Assembly: GCA_013398175.1 (NCBI GenBank)
Contig: VZRZ01000509.1
Location: forward strand, 1,812,296 to 1,876,295
DNA length: 64,000 nucleotides
Source: Climacteris rufus
Lineage: Eukaryota > Chordata > Aves > Passeriformes > Climacteridae
Direction of reading: 5' to 3'
The translations under genes and the position numbers were made by a program. The notes under the pieces are model-generated. The model was not told the DNA's origin, did not search any database, and was given only the letters and a program-made list of their open reading frames with translations. Shown here piece after piece: positions 1-14,200 of the stretch (the first letter of the stretch is position 1; each line of letters starts with the position of its first letter).

Positions 1-1993
1 GAATGGTTGAAAACAAAGAAACAAGAAGCAAAACATTAAATAGGGGCAGAAAAGCCATGACAGTAAAAAAATGTGAATGGCATGAGGGGGAAACAACAAT
101 AAAATAAGCAAGAAAAGAATTTGTATGAAAAGCTACTTGAGGTAGAAATAATTAAAATACTGAAGAGGAGGTGGAAAGCACATAGTTCATGGTATATCTC
201 TATGTATGTTCTTAGGTAAACATAACGTATAACATTAATATGAACCACATGATGGGGGGCAGGGAGGAGTAGCTAAAACCATAGTAGCCTCCATTGCTTT
301 TGATAACTGTAGGGTGTGGGTATGTGCTTGGGCAACAAGAAAAATTACAGGCAACAATAGAATATGTCCCTGGGTAATACAATATACAGCCTTGAAGTCT
401 TTTCTTGCTAAGAGAGGAGGAGTGGGTCAACTTAGATCAGGAGTGTAGTGCTGTTTTGTTTTGCAGAGAATAGGCAAGATTTTGATTATGGAAGTTTTAT
501 AGGCAAGGATTTGGATTTATTGAAAGAACTGTAAGAAGTTCTGTGGAGCTGGCAAACATGAGCAAACCTGAGAGGATGAAAAGTGGCTGAAGTAATATGT
601 AGGGTATGTCTTACAACTGTGCCTTTGAATTTCTCAACCAAAGAGGAGAGGTGAAATGGTCTGTTTTTTCCATTGACTAGGGAATCCAGTTGAGATTATA
701 TGTCTTTTTTTGGTCTTTTTTTCCCCTCCTACCTTCTTGTTTACTAGTTCCTGATGTATTGTGTGATTATGAGTGACATGCTGCATATTTGGGTTTCTTA
801 TGCTCTTTCATAGCCTCCACTAGTCTTCACTCTTCCTCTGCAGAGTTGTAGTGCCACAGGGACTGTGACTGTGGCAACTTCTACTGCTCGCTGTGAATTA
901 CACAACAAGGTTCATATTAACGTGAAGTAGAGGTTGGAGTTCAGTGAGGGGCCTCACAAAGGGCACAGGAGCCCTTTGTGAGAAATATAATTGGAAGTGG
1001 ATTAATTGAGAACTCTGGAAAGGGAGTGGTTTCTGCTGTAAAGGTTTGCACAGTGTCTTGTGAAGCTTTTGCAAACTATGAAAAATGCCTTCCTCACTGA
1101 TGTTGAGATCTATTTTATATAAATCTCAGAATCATTGTAAATCATATGGTACTTCCTGAGGAAAGAAAGTAGAGATTGTAGTTCTTCAGTCAGAGGAGAG
1201 AGAAGTAACAAAAATGCCTGGTAGACCTGAGATCATAAATGGGTTATGAGGTCAGATGATAGGGAGAAAGATTTGTGACTTGGAAGGATTTTTAAGCAAC
1301 AAAAATTTAAAAATGAGACAGGAAGTGTATGGATTAGTATAAACTTGGGTCAAATAAAAGAAAATTTAAAAAAATCAGAGAGGAGTGAAATCAGGTAAAC
1401 TTCCAGTGTTTAGAGCAAACTGAGAAGAGAATAGGTTGTAGTGAAAAGGGAGCTGATGTTCAGCATTATAGTAAAGGACAGAAGGAGGAATAGTTGGTCA
1501 AAATCAGCATCCCTTTTCACAAGATGCAGTGATTGAAAGTCTTCAAGTGATAGAGAGAGAAGTGCCCCACAGAGCTAATGCAGCTGCTGAGCAAAAGAAG
1601 GCAGTCATGCTTCAGAATCTGGCACTCATGCTGAAATTAAAGGGGAGAGTGAAGCTTTACTGAATGTGAGGAGGTAATAGGAAAGTGGAGAGAGACAAGT
1701 GCTTACACTAAATCTAGTACAATCAGAAGAGTAGGGCAGAAATAAAGGAGGTTGCCAAGATTTTAGATACAGAGCCAGAAAAGACAAATCATAAAATTTG
1801 AAAAAATAAGATATAAGCTTTGTTTCACTAGCCTGCCTTGCCTTAGACAATAACAAACTAGTAGATTTTTAAGTGGTGAGGGCCTTTTTTATTTGTTTTG
1901 GTTGGGTTTTTTTTTCTTACACTGGTAGGGTATAACTAGTCATTTACAAGTAGAACAAAATACAGATTCTACTTGTATGGGCTTTTTCTGCAG
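1..1993 (+). other. REV3L intron (3' part), non-coding
   Basis: Purine-rich AT-rich sequence with no ORF above ~75 codons and no recognisable repeat. The upstream exon is outside the window. Confidence 0.75.
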
Positions 1994-2231
1994 TGAGCAG
2001 TAGTGCTGATGAGGCCATGATTGATCTGTTGGCTGGATTGGAGAATGATGGATATCAGATGGGACATCAAAAAACACTCTCTCACCATCGTTCTCTTGGA
2101 AGCTGGCGAAATTCTCAGAACAGTGATGATGAAGAAAATGAGCCACAGTGTGAGAAAGAAGAAATGGAACTTAGCTTGCTAATGTCCCAGAGGTGGGACA
2201 GTAGCATGGAAGAGCCTGGGCCAAAAAGAAG
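1994..2231 (+). CDS. REV3L: REV3L window exon 1 (internal exon)
   Basis: First REV3L exon in the window. The acceptor is a pyrimidine run ending ctgcag at 1993; the donor is gtatat. It begins with two bases of a split codon and ends with two. It encodes a hydrophilic segment (EEALIDLLAG-like start, then RSLGSW, EKEEMELSLLMSQRWDS) between the N-terminal polymerase domain and the large central exon. The gtg at 1993 is not a start codon: its first base is the intron's acceptor g. Confidence 0.95.
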
Positions 2232-5200
2232 GTATATATGTCATTTTCTTTTCTTAATATGTTTTCTTTCTGCCAGATCTTTCCTCCCTCCCACCATGTT
2301 TTCAAGTATGCTATGAACCCAGTGAGACGTAGAGAGGTCTCTGTTGACCACATTGGAAAAATCTATGCAGATTTTGGGATGGAATGCAGTTGTTCAGATG
2401 ACGATGATGTGAATTGTCAGTGTTATCTGGAAATAAAGATTAAGTGTTTAGGTTTGGCTAAACATAAGCTTCTAGTTTGCTCTTTGAGGAAAAAGTTAAG
2501 TAGGCTTTTCATCCTGCAATTCCAAATACAGGAAGAACTTTAGTGGTATTTTCCTTGTAAGGACACATCTTGGATGTAGTGCTGATGTTAAGGTATATCT
2601 TTTACATCTTTTGCCAAAGTCAGTATTTAAGAAGTATTCATATGAAGACTAACAAAGAAACCTGAGAAAAAAACACCCATTTGTTTCCATGCTCAAAGCT
2701 TAAATCAAAACATTAATGTTGCTCACTCTGTTTGACTGCTAAAGGTCAGCAACTTCAATGTGTTTAAGGCCAAGATTCTTGGAACACCTTCTCAGGTTGT
2801 AATGACCTTTTGTACACTCTGGACTGACAGGCATTGAAAGCAGCTATATCCAGTTTCTCTTGACCCCTGCTGTGGGCACACCTTCTGATATTTATAATTC
2901 TGTTTGAAATATGAGAAACGTCACAGACATTTTGGTATTTGGGGTTTTTTTCTAAATCAGAAATCATAATTATACTATGTTTCAGAGAATCAGAGAGGTA
3001 TAGAAATATTTCTTTTATTTCCCAAAGACACATAGAAGTTGTAATAGAATCAGAAAGTAGATCATTAGTCTCCGAAATCTAGAGATAATTGATCTTAAAA
3101 GCTCATTTTCCTATCTGACCTTTGATTTTCTATGTTTTTTTCCCTCACAGCAGTCTGCAAAGTTGAAATTTCCATCTAAAACACTTAAGATTAAACTCCA
3201 GTTTAGCAATAGTTTCTGTGTAAACCAGCCTGTATCTTGCAGAATTCATTAGCTCAGGCACAGCTTTGTATGGGCTGGACTGCACAATTTCAGGAGTCAG
3301 ATAGGATCCTGAAGCAGTTAACAGCTTTTATGCAGTAAAGAATCCTATTTAAAAAGTCAAGAGACTTGATGAGCTGTCTCACTAATATCTTGCTCATATA
3401 TGCCTACACCTTAATCCCAGACAGAAAGCACTAGGGAAAATGTACATCCCATGTGCTTCCACAGGGAGTCAACTCATGTTCAGAGGGAAATACAAGTTCT
3501 GTTTCACTGAGATCTCTGCAGAATTTGGACTGACTTCAGAGCTTGGGTATCTTTGCCCCCTGCATGATTCTGTTCATGCATAAAGAACCAGTTTGAGTCT
3601 GACAATAGATCTGACTTCACTTGCTGAGGCTCATTCCATCTGTACTGCATTCTACTGCATCCTGCCATATCCAGACTATCACTTTTCTGTTACTGAGTAT
3701 TTACCAATCTTCCATTATCTCAGAAAATCTGTTGAGCTAATGAGGAGTAACCACACCCTTTTGAGTGAATTATATGATTTGGGTTTGATTTGTATTGAAC
3801 TGGAGAAAAAAGCCCATCAGGAGAAAAAAAGCCCATCGAGGCCTGGACTAGTTCATGCATGGTGGTGTCACGTGTGTTGCACAAATTTTCCTGGAATCCA
3901 AACTGATGGGCTTGAATGAGGAGAAATCCAGGTTACCTGCAGAAGTCATCTCCAGTCTGATTTGGTTTACTGAAGTTTACAAAGTTTTACCCAGGATTCT
4001 AGTGTAATTCAGGTTGGAAGAAACATCCCCAGTCTGATAGTAATTTGCATATAGAGCTGAATGTATAGTCTTTGTGCTGTACTTTTCCATGTTTTGGAAA
4101 CATAGAAGAGGGACAACTAAGCTCAGTTAGATGGGACACTGTGTATCTGGATGTGCTTGTTACCTGACTCTTCCAAATTGTGCTTCCAGACCTGAGTGTA
4201 AGTTATGTGGTTACATTTGAGCCTGTTGTTTCTGAACTAATAAATATGACCTGATCTAAATTAGTTCAGTGCTGACATTCAGATGTTAGGGGTGTTATCA
4301 TACATATAATTCATGTTCTGGTCTAACTCCAGTCATAAAAGAGTTCTGCAAAAGTAGCCTATATTTAGGTTACTGTGGATTTTCCTTCCTGTAACTTCAA
4401 AACACTTGTATTTATATCTTCTAAGGCATTACACAAACTTAAACAACCAACAAACAAATTTTAAAAGCCCCAAACCTCGGTTCCTTAATATGTATCTGCA
4501 CAGATTAGTTTATTGCTGTTAAGAATTTTGTCCATCTCACACCTTATTTTAAGGAAGAAGAAATCAAATTCCCAAGTGCTTGTAGAGTTATAATAAAGTG
4601 GAGAGTTTGTTTTTTGTGGTTTTCTATGATATTTTTCCTTTTCAAACACATAAAGCCATGCTGCCTTAAAAACATGAAAAATTCATAGAACTTCTTTTCC
4701 CAGCAAATTTATGACTGTAAACATGGCAGTGTAGAACAGTTAACTTAGGAGAAGCAGCTTAAGTATTAACTACAGCTACTTCAGAATGTTCAGTGAGGGA
4801 TGGAATCAAACATAGTTTTGATGGTCATGATTTAGTTGAGCCTACCAAGAGAGATAATTGTTATAATACAGTATAGATTTCTTAACAAAAAAAAAAAAAA
4901 AAACACAAAAAAGTAAACATCGGTTTGCTAAAAGCTAAACTGAAATAATTTTCATAGTTGGTTTAGTCTTCAAATCTCAAGCACTTTGAAGCAATAAAAT
5001 TAAATCTCAGTAAATCTCAGTAACTTTGAAATATAATTAAGCATCTAAATAGCTTCTCTGTATCTTCTGTGTATGTTTTCTAAGAGAAGTACTGTCCATC
5101 AATTGATTTCTTCACTTTCCTCTAGGTCAGCTGGCAAAAATATGCATCGAAGTTCAACAGAAGAGGATTCATCTTCAGAGGAAGAAATGGAGTGGAGTGG

Positions 5201-8200
5201 TAACAATATGCTCCTAACTAATCTCTCAATACCTCAGTTGGATGGAACTGCAGATGAAAATGGTGGTAAGTAAATAGAAAATCAGCTTTGGAAGTTGAGT
5301 CATAGTTCATTTTCACATCAAATTGCTAATTCTCAAAAGTCCTGACCATTTCTAGACCTTACTTCAATTGGAAGGAAATGTTCTCAACAGATTGCAGAAG
5401 CAGGCCCTTAACATCTTCCTTAAAAAACAACAATATTTTAATCTCAATGCCCTCTATGAATTACCAGAATCTGTTTTTCTTACTGTATCAATGATCAAAA
5501 AAAGGACATTGTTTAATTAGTTTTATGGAAAAAAATCTTATTTCAAGGGATATTTTTCTGTTGCTATCTGTTATACAAATATGGTATTAAAAGTAATGAT
5601 TCTGTAGGATCATTTATCCTTCTAGGATTACTGTAAATCATAAATGTATTACTGCATAAATTTAGATTATTCTTTGCAAGTATTTGCCACACATGCTAAA
5701 ATACAGTGAGCCTATGTTTGGGCCCATATTTCATTCTGTAGATCGTATGTTCACATCTTGGGGTTGCATGAGTTAAAACTGTGCAGTGGCAAAGCTGATG
5801 CAGAAGGAAGTGCCTTTCAGAATCTGTAAAAAATAGAATTAATCTGTAGAGATCTCTTGCTGGTTTTATAACATGCTGCCTTTGATCAAAAACATTAGTC
5901 AACAGAATGCACACCTTGAGGTTAGGCAAATATATAAATAATGTTACTTGTTTCATTAGAAAATCTGCATGTTTTCACATTACAATGTTGAGTTGATAAA
6001 GTGAGCTGTAGGATTTTTTTTTATAGACAGCCACAGCTTTTCTTTTGTGCTCAGTGTTTAAGACATAGTTTGCTTTTTCCTTTGCTTTTATAGCTATAAT
6101 GGTAGGGTTAATACATGATTTGATGGACTACTGATATGATTTTCTTTTGTAAAATATACAATTGTAATATCCTTATTTGCCATACTTTCTAGTTTATTGT
6201 AAAAAGAGATGCTACTGGCTAATGAGACTGTAACTTAAATAATTGTTTAAATTTTAGCATATTTTAAGTATGTGAAATGTCACATGCAGAAGAAGGTCAG
6301 CTTAGAAAGTTTATTACTGTGAACTTTTACATTGATTTCTTATAATAGGAGATACTGTAAATTCAAAACAGATCTCAAATCAGGTCCTCTGAATTAGAAA
6401 ATGCTTATCCACATGTGAATCTGTGTCCATAACATCTGACTGACTGAGAAGTATTTTTGCAGTTTTTATATCTGAATACCCAGGTAGTTTCCAAGTGTTT
6501 GTTGACACCACCAAACTCCCATTTTCTGAGTTTTCAGTTAATCATCCTCATTCTTTCTGTGGACTCCTACTCTCAAAGAATAATAGGCATCATCTCCCAG
6601 CTGTGTTTCACAGCTCAGGGACTCTGTGTATGCATTAGAAAATGTTATTAGAAACAGACTGGGACTTCCTTTTATTTTTCTCAGCCAGCAGCAAATAAAT
6701 TGCTAAGCTGAAGGCAGCATGAATCTAAGATAATCCCCAAATGTGTTGAGACTTAGAGTAAAGGCCCGAACGATCCCCAGTCTACATCAGTGTGCAGCTG
6801 GTCACAGAGCATGTTTTGTAACCCCTATCCCCCTTCAACATTTCAGCTAAAAAGGTGGATACATGAACAAATTTCTCTGTGCCATGAGCTCTGTGGTAGC
6901 TGACTCTTTGCAGGGGAATAACCTCTGTCGTACTGCTTGCTGTTCAGCGAGGTTATGAGCAGGTACACGGTTGTAAATTTGTTGCCACCTCCCTCTCCAT
7001 ACTTATCCTGCAATAAATGTGGTGAAAGTGTAATCAAAAGAGATAGGAATTGTCACAGTTATCATGTGATGAGTCAGCACAGGACAAGTTGGCACAGCAC
7101 CTACTGGTCCCAGATTTATGTGGGAATGTTAATAGATGCATATGAATCCTGGATCTAACTGGTGCAAGCTTCTTCCATCAACACCTGAATAGGTGCTGTA
7201 TTGCTCTGCTTTGTGAAAGTGCAGGAAACTACCTGTGTTTAGTGCACAGCACAGTTGATGCAAGGCCCTTGCCATGTTGTAAGATACTATTTTGGCTTTC
7301 TATGCAATGACTTTTCTGCAGGTGAAATTTATCTAAATAAGTTCTGTGTTTTTCAGAGCCAATGAGTATACATGCTTCTCAGGGAGAAGGCAGGGTGCAG
7401 TCTTTTCTAGAAATCTGTATTTAGTCATCTGAAAGGGTTTTAGAAGCCTTCTTTCACAAAGTCAGCATGAAATCTTTGACAATTGTATGCAAGTCTGCCA
7501 TTTAGGAATAACTGACAAAATGCCTGAGACAAATGTACTGACAATGTGATTTTGATAAAGCAATTCACGTAGTCAGGGTCTCTGGTTGTCACGATTATAA
7601 ATGTAATGTGATTTGGGAGAGTTTTGTTTCTTATTTGGATGGGAATGCTTTCAGGAAAATACTATTAACATTTTTAATGCCTTAGGTTATTTTTTTACAG
7701 GAAAACTAGAGTAAAATTGCTTGTCTTCCATTTCAGACAATCCTTTGAATAATGAAAGTTCTCGAACTCATTCCTCCGTCATTGCCACAAGCAAAATGTC
7801 TGTAAAGACCTCAATCTTTCACAAAGATGCTGCTACGCTAGAACCCCCATCTTCTGCTAAAATTACTTTTCAGTGTAAACACACAAGTGCCCTTTCTAAC
7901 CATGTTTTGAATAATGAAGATTTCGTAGAAGACCTCTCACAACCAAACACAGAAACAAGACCTGAACTTTCAGTCCATTCTCTTACAAAAGAAAGCACTT
8001 ACTCAGCAAAGTACCCAACTCCATTCAGCAATAGTACCCATGCAGAAAACTCTCACAAAGAGAGTAACAAGAAAGATACTCTCCCAGTTCCTTCATGTGG
8101 AAATAATATTTTTGACTATGAAGATGATATTTCATCAGTGAACAGACCAATACCTAGTAGGAAGTACATTAGCATTAGAAAGGCTGAAAAGGATGTCTCT

Positions 8201-11200
8201 TTTATGCATGTGGGCCGCCATATTGGTGACAACATGTTGAATAAAAACTTATATAACTTTTCTGATTTGAGCCACTCCAAAGGTAAAATGTCCTCTGAAG
8301 TAAATGAAAAATCCAGCAGTGCAAATATAAATAGTTTCTTTCCAGCAACAGCTACAGAAAATTGTGAATTGGTGTCTTGTTCAGGAGGCAGTCGAACTGT
8401 GGTACATTCACTTGAAAATAACACTGATGAAGGTGGCCTTAATAAGCTTAAAATTAGGTATGAAGAATTTCAGGAGCACAAGGCAGAAAAGCCAAGCCTC
8501 AGTCAACAAGCAGCACATTATATGTTCTTTCCTAGTGTTGTTCTTTCTAATTGTCTCAGTCGCCCACAGAAGTTGGCTCCCGTGACATATAAATTACAGC
8601 AAGGCAACAAACAGTCCAGGTTAAAACTGAATAAAAAGAAGCATAGTTTTATCAATCACCAGGAGCCTGCAAGTGTAAATGATGTTGCATCAGTGAAGGA
8701 AAGCTGCTATACACAAGGTAATGCTTGTAGTAACATTCCTGATAAGGATAGTGCTTTACCTAGTGACTTAGTTCAAGTTCCTCTTGAGGCTTTTGAAAAC
8801 AAAATGCCTACAAGTACTGCTAATTACACTGACTGCCAGTTTGCAGATGGATCTCTTGAAGCTGAGCAGTCATTTGGACTGTGTGGGAATAAATACACGC
8901 TGCGAACGAAACGGAAGGTAAATTACGAGACTGAAGACAGTGAATCGAGCTTTGTCGCACACAACGCAAAAATTAATCTACCTCAACCGATAGAAAGTGT
9001 TGAAAGTTTGGATGGGTCTCAGAAGGCTCGAAAGCGTAGAAAGCTTTCTAAAAAATTGCCACCTGTTATTATTAAATATATTATCATCAATAGATTTAGA
9101 GGGAGAAAAAATATGCTTGTTAAATTGGGGAAAGTAGATTCTAGTGAGGAAAGAGTAGTACTCACAGAGGAAAAGATGAATTTATATAAAAAGCTTGCAC
9201 CTTTAAAGGACTTTTGGCCAAAAGTTCCTGACTCTCCTGCAACCAAATACCCTATTTATCCACTAACACCAAAGAAAAGTCACAAAAGGAAAGCAAAACA
9301 TAAGTCAACCAAGAAAAAAGCTGGAAAACCACAAAAAACAGGTAGTACAAATATTAAAAGAACTTTATCTTTCAGAAAAAGGACTCATACAATGCTTTCT
9401 CCTCCTTCACCCTCCTACAGTGCTGAAGCTGAAGACTGTGACTATAACTATAGTGATGTTATGTCTAAGTTAGGTTTTCTTTCTGAGAGAAGCACAAGCC
9501 CAGTAAACACATCTCCACCTCGCTGCTGGTCTCCCACTGATCCAAAAGCAGAAGAAATTTTGACCAACCTGGACAGAGAAGCTTTATTTAGTAGGGGGCC
9601 CAATATGTACAGCAGCAAGACTGTTAATACTAGTGTAGGAAAAACTAGTCGAGCAAAAACTCAGGTTAAGAAATGTAAAAAGAAATTTACTAGCCCCACT
9701 CTATCTACCAAGAAAAAGAAAAAGATTAATCAGACTGATAAAACAGCAGATGATGGAAAGAAGAAACCTAGAACAAAACAAAAACAAAAACTGACTGAAA
9801 AAGTGTCCTCAAGAAAACGCGTTGTGTTTAAAGATGAGAAAGGAAGTAGTCACTCTACTGCAGAAGTCAGGTTTGTGCTGAAACGTCAAGATCTGCCTGA
9901 GATTTCTTACAACTCTGTCATCTCTCAGCCACTTCACAACTGCAAAGACAGTCCTCTTCCTGGCTATTCAGCAGGATATCTGTCATCAGCACAGCCCCCT
10001 TCAGCAGCTGAGGCACAAGGTAACTCATCAGGCTGTTTTCACTCACCGATGGAAATTGATAAGCCTGTAGATCCACAGAGTTTGTCTGCTCCACGGGAAG
10101 ACCCTCATTCATCTTTTGCATCTACTCCTGTGGCATCTGTAAGGGAAGTACCAAAACTGAGCTCTCAAAGGTCCAGGACTCAGAGTGCTATATTTAGAAT
10201 GAAGGATTCTGCTCTCAGTCAAAACATATTTGATCCATCTAATCACTCAACTCACGTAACACAGAATGCACGCATCTCTAAAGATAAGACTTTGGCAAAA
10301 GCAGAAGAGATAAAAAATTTGCAAATCAGGTATTTGCCACCAACTGGGAAATTAAATGAAACTCGTGACTCTTTGGACACAGCAAAGATGAATCAGTTAC
10401 ATACCACTAACTATTTGCATTGTAAAGACAATAATCAACAGCAGATCTTTTGTTTACCAGAGGCATCCAAGCATCCTGATCCTTGTTCTTCTATTCTTAA
10501 GCCATCTGAGGACAACTCTGGGCCACTTCAGTTGCCTAAGAACTGTTTTGTAACGTCTTTGAAGAGTCCTGTGAAACAGTTAAACTGTGATCAAAACCAG
10601 AGAGGGTTTATTTTGGATATGTCACATTTTAAACCTGAAACCATAAAACAAAGGCCTCTGTCAGAAACAACCATGCAACCAAAACCCATCTCCCAGTATA
10701 AAAACAGGAATATAGTGGCCCCGTCAGCATTTGGTGAAGGACAGTCTGGCCTGGCTGTTTTGAAGGAGTTGCTCCAGAAGAGACAGCAGAAAGCTCAGAA
10801 TGCAAATGTTACACAGGAGCCATTGCCAGATAAACCACAGTTGAGCAAGGACATACCATGCCCTCTTGAGCAGAATAAAGCCATCAAAAGGTCACGGTCA
10901 GTCACATCATCAAGAAAATCTCGTGCTCCCAGGAGTACAAAACCTAAAGAAAAAACAGCAAAACTTTCAAAAATGGAGTCTTCAAGCCAGCCGATTACTA
11001 GTCGCATTGATCACTCTGTATCTGATGACAGCCCCATTTTTTTTTCAGACCCTGGTTTTGAAAGCTGCTACTCACTTGAAGACAGCTTATCTCCAGACCA
11101 CAATTACACCTTTGATATTAATACTATAGGGCAAAGTGGATTTTGCAGTTTTTATTCTGCGAGCCAGTTTGTCCCAGCAGATCAAAATTTGCCCCAGAAA

Positions 11201-14200
11201 TTCTTGAGCGATGCAGTTCAAGATCCTGGTTCTGGGCAAACAACAGAAAATGACTTTCTATGTCATAATGACCAAAAATCTGAGGAAGAAAAGCAACGTT
11301 CTTCAAGCACAAATAAATGGATGAGGTCTGGTTCCCTGAGCCCTGAGCTTTTTGAGAAAACCTCACTGGATAGTGAGAGCCACTGCCATAGTCAATGGAG
11401 GAAAAACATTCATTCGTCAACTTCCAGATCTAGTTTTATCGATACCTCTTGTACGCAAGAGACTGAAGCCTGTTTAAATGAAAAATTCAAATTGAATAGA
11501 AATACAGTAAATAAAGAGAGATTTCTTAATCTTTCTCAGCCAACCAGCTCAGACTGGATTCAAAGCCACATTAGAAAAGAAACCACTTTTGAACCCTGTC
11601 AGCCACTTGATTCAGTTAATACCTCTTTTACGTCCTTATTGTCATCACCTGATGGTGAACTTATAGATGCAGCTTCTGAGGATTTGGAATTACATGTTTC
11701 AAGAAACAACGAGGCATTAACTCCAACTCCAGATAGTTCCCCAAGATCAACCAGTTCTCCCTCACAATCAAAAAATGGAAGTTTTACACCTCGTACTGCT
11801 CACATTCTTAAGCCTCTCATGTCCCCACCCAGTCGTGAAGAAATAATGGCAACTCTGCTGGATCATGATCTCGCAGAAACAGTGTATCAGGAACCATTTT
11901 GTAGCAATCCTTCAGATGCTCCAGAAAAGCCAAGGTACTGTGTTGAATGCATTTCTGTCTACATATGATTGTGATTACATTAAATTTAACTTATTCCTGT
12001 AAACAATTTTATGCTGTTATGTTGCATGGATGCATGAAAGATCCCATCTGATATACCTACATTTGAAGTTGAAAATTACCGTGCTTCCAGTCCAAATACC
12101 CACTTTCTTTCATGATACTTTGTTTTTTTTATTGCATGATGTTGTTGTGATAAATGGGAATGTGCCTTCATGGTTTATAAAATAAAAATACTGCCCACAG
12201 GAATTGCACAGTGAGAAAACTAGTTGGTAGGACTCTGCTTTTCTATCATCTTGAGGACTGCCTGCAGTGCAGTTTAGAGTAAAACAGTAATTCAAGCTAC
12301 TTTTCTTCACAGGGAGATTGGAGGGCGACTTCTCACAGTGGAAACTAGACTTCCAAATGACCTCCTCGAGTTTGAGGGGGACTTCTCATTAGAAGGTCTG
12401 CGCCTCTGGAAGACTGCCTTTTCAGCAATGACAGAAAGTCCTAGACCAGGATCTCCTCCTCGTTATGGTCACTCTACTGTTAATAAAAGAGAAAGTAATA
12501 GCCATAAAACTAGTGAAGACAAAAAAATAGTCATAATGCCATGCAAGTGTGCTCCAAGCCAACAGCAAGTTCAGATATGGCTTCATGCCAAAGAAGAATA
12601 TGAACATTTCAAGAAATTGCCGAAGAATCATCCTGCTGAGCTGTCAAAGGCAGATGAGAATTTCAGCTCTGCAGTATTGTCTGAAGAGAAATCTGTAGAA
12701 GTAATAAAAGTAGCTAAAGACTTAAACTTGTCTAGCCTGGAAGATGAAAGACCTATTGTGCCTAAAAAGAATTCTCCTGCCTCTGTGGCAGAAAATACAA
12801 AAATGCAAACCAAGGAAACCTGTGATAAGTCTATAAGCACTCTAGGAACTTCTGTAAATACTAAAAATTACATAGACTCTAATAAAACTTCATGTGAAAG
12901 CGAGACACACACTACTTCAGCACTAGAACATGATAAGGAGGAGGAAGAGGAGGAGGAGGAAGATTATTATGTTAATTACAGTTCACCAGATTCTCCAGTG
13001 CTTCCTCCTTGGCAGCAAGTAGCATCTCCAGATCCCAAGCAGTCCAGTTTAGAAGATACAGAGTGGAAAAGTCCAGATATTATTTTGTCTTCCGTGGAAG
13101 GAAATGATGTAGTACCTGTTGGAAGTGCACAAAACTCTCCATGCACCCAAGAGGACATTAGGACATCCTTTGACACATCCCCATTTCCAGTTAATGAAGA
13201 TCCTGGAAATTCTGAATCCGTTTGCCTACATAGTACACCCATTGTGCAAAGAATAAAACAAGATGGAATACCTGAAGTTCTTGCTTTTACTCCTTTATCT
13301 GCAGGTAAATCCATTCAGTGATTCTGATAATACACACACGCACGCACACAAACACAAATCTCAATATATTTCTTTAGACATAATAAGAAAAAAATTACAT
13401 CTCCCCAAAAATATATTTAAAAATGGATTTGGAAAGGAAAAGTCCCGTGCATTATTGGTAAAGTAACTATTGTATTATTGAAAAAGTCAAGAAATAGAAC
13501 ACCCATTTGCTTCCTAATGGGCTCTAGTGTCTGAACGCTGAAGTGCTGGTTAAAACCTTCACTTGAGAAGTATTGCTTATTTGGGGGATTTTTTAAACTT
13601 GTTGACTATATTGCTTGTATTTTTCCAAAAATAATCTCAGTGTAGAGTGGGAATAACATTGCAATGTTCAAGAGGATAATCGTGTGAGTCTTTGTAACTT
13701 ATTGGCCCTGTACTGTATGTTCCTAAATGTCCATAAACACCAAACTGTAGTAGTTGTGCTTTGGCTTTGACAAAGGACAAAACTGTATTTGCTTATATAT
13801 GTAATATTTGTTTATAATGTTAGCTAAATGTCTCTGCTTGTTTCTAGTGTGTTTAATGCCTAGACAATGCAATTGAAGCTAAGTTGTCTTGCACTCATGT
13901 ATGTTTACAGAACCAAAAGCTCAGAAACTGACCCACAAGAGGGGAAGTAATACTGATGGTCTTCGAAGAGTACTTCTAAACACACAAATGAAGGTAAATT
14001 AATACTTTATGTACAGATGTATTTTTATTATGCTGCATATACACATTTCCATTCTATCTTCTGTGTTGTTTTTGTCTTTTGCTGTTAAAGTCTTGAAAAT
14101 ACATTTGAAATGGCAGGGTAAAATTGTTGTGGAATCAGAGCATACTCAAAGTTAGGAAGAAATTGTGAGTTTAATTTGGGGGAGTGGGTGTAAGTTGGAG

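Noticed and set aside
2277..2543. Open frame after a pyrimidine tract and cag (2238-2543), possible alternative REV3L exon
   Set aside because: Using the acceptor at 2276 in the phase required by exon 1 reaches a stop after about 14 codons. The open frame is a different one and matches no REV3L segment I know.
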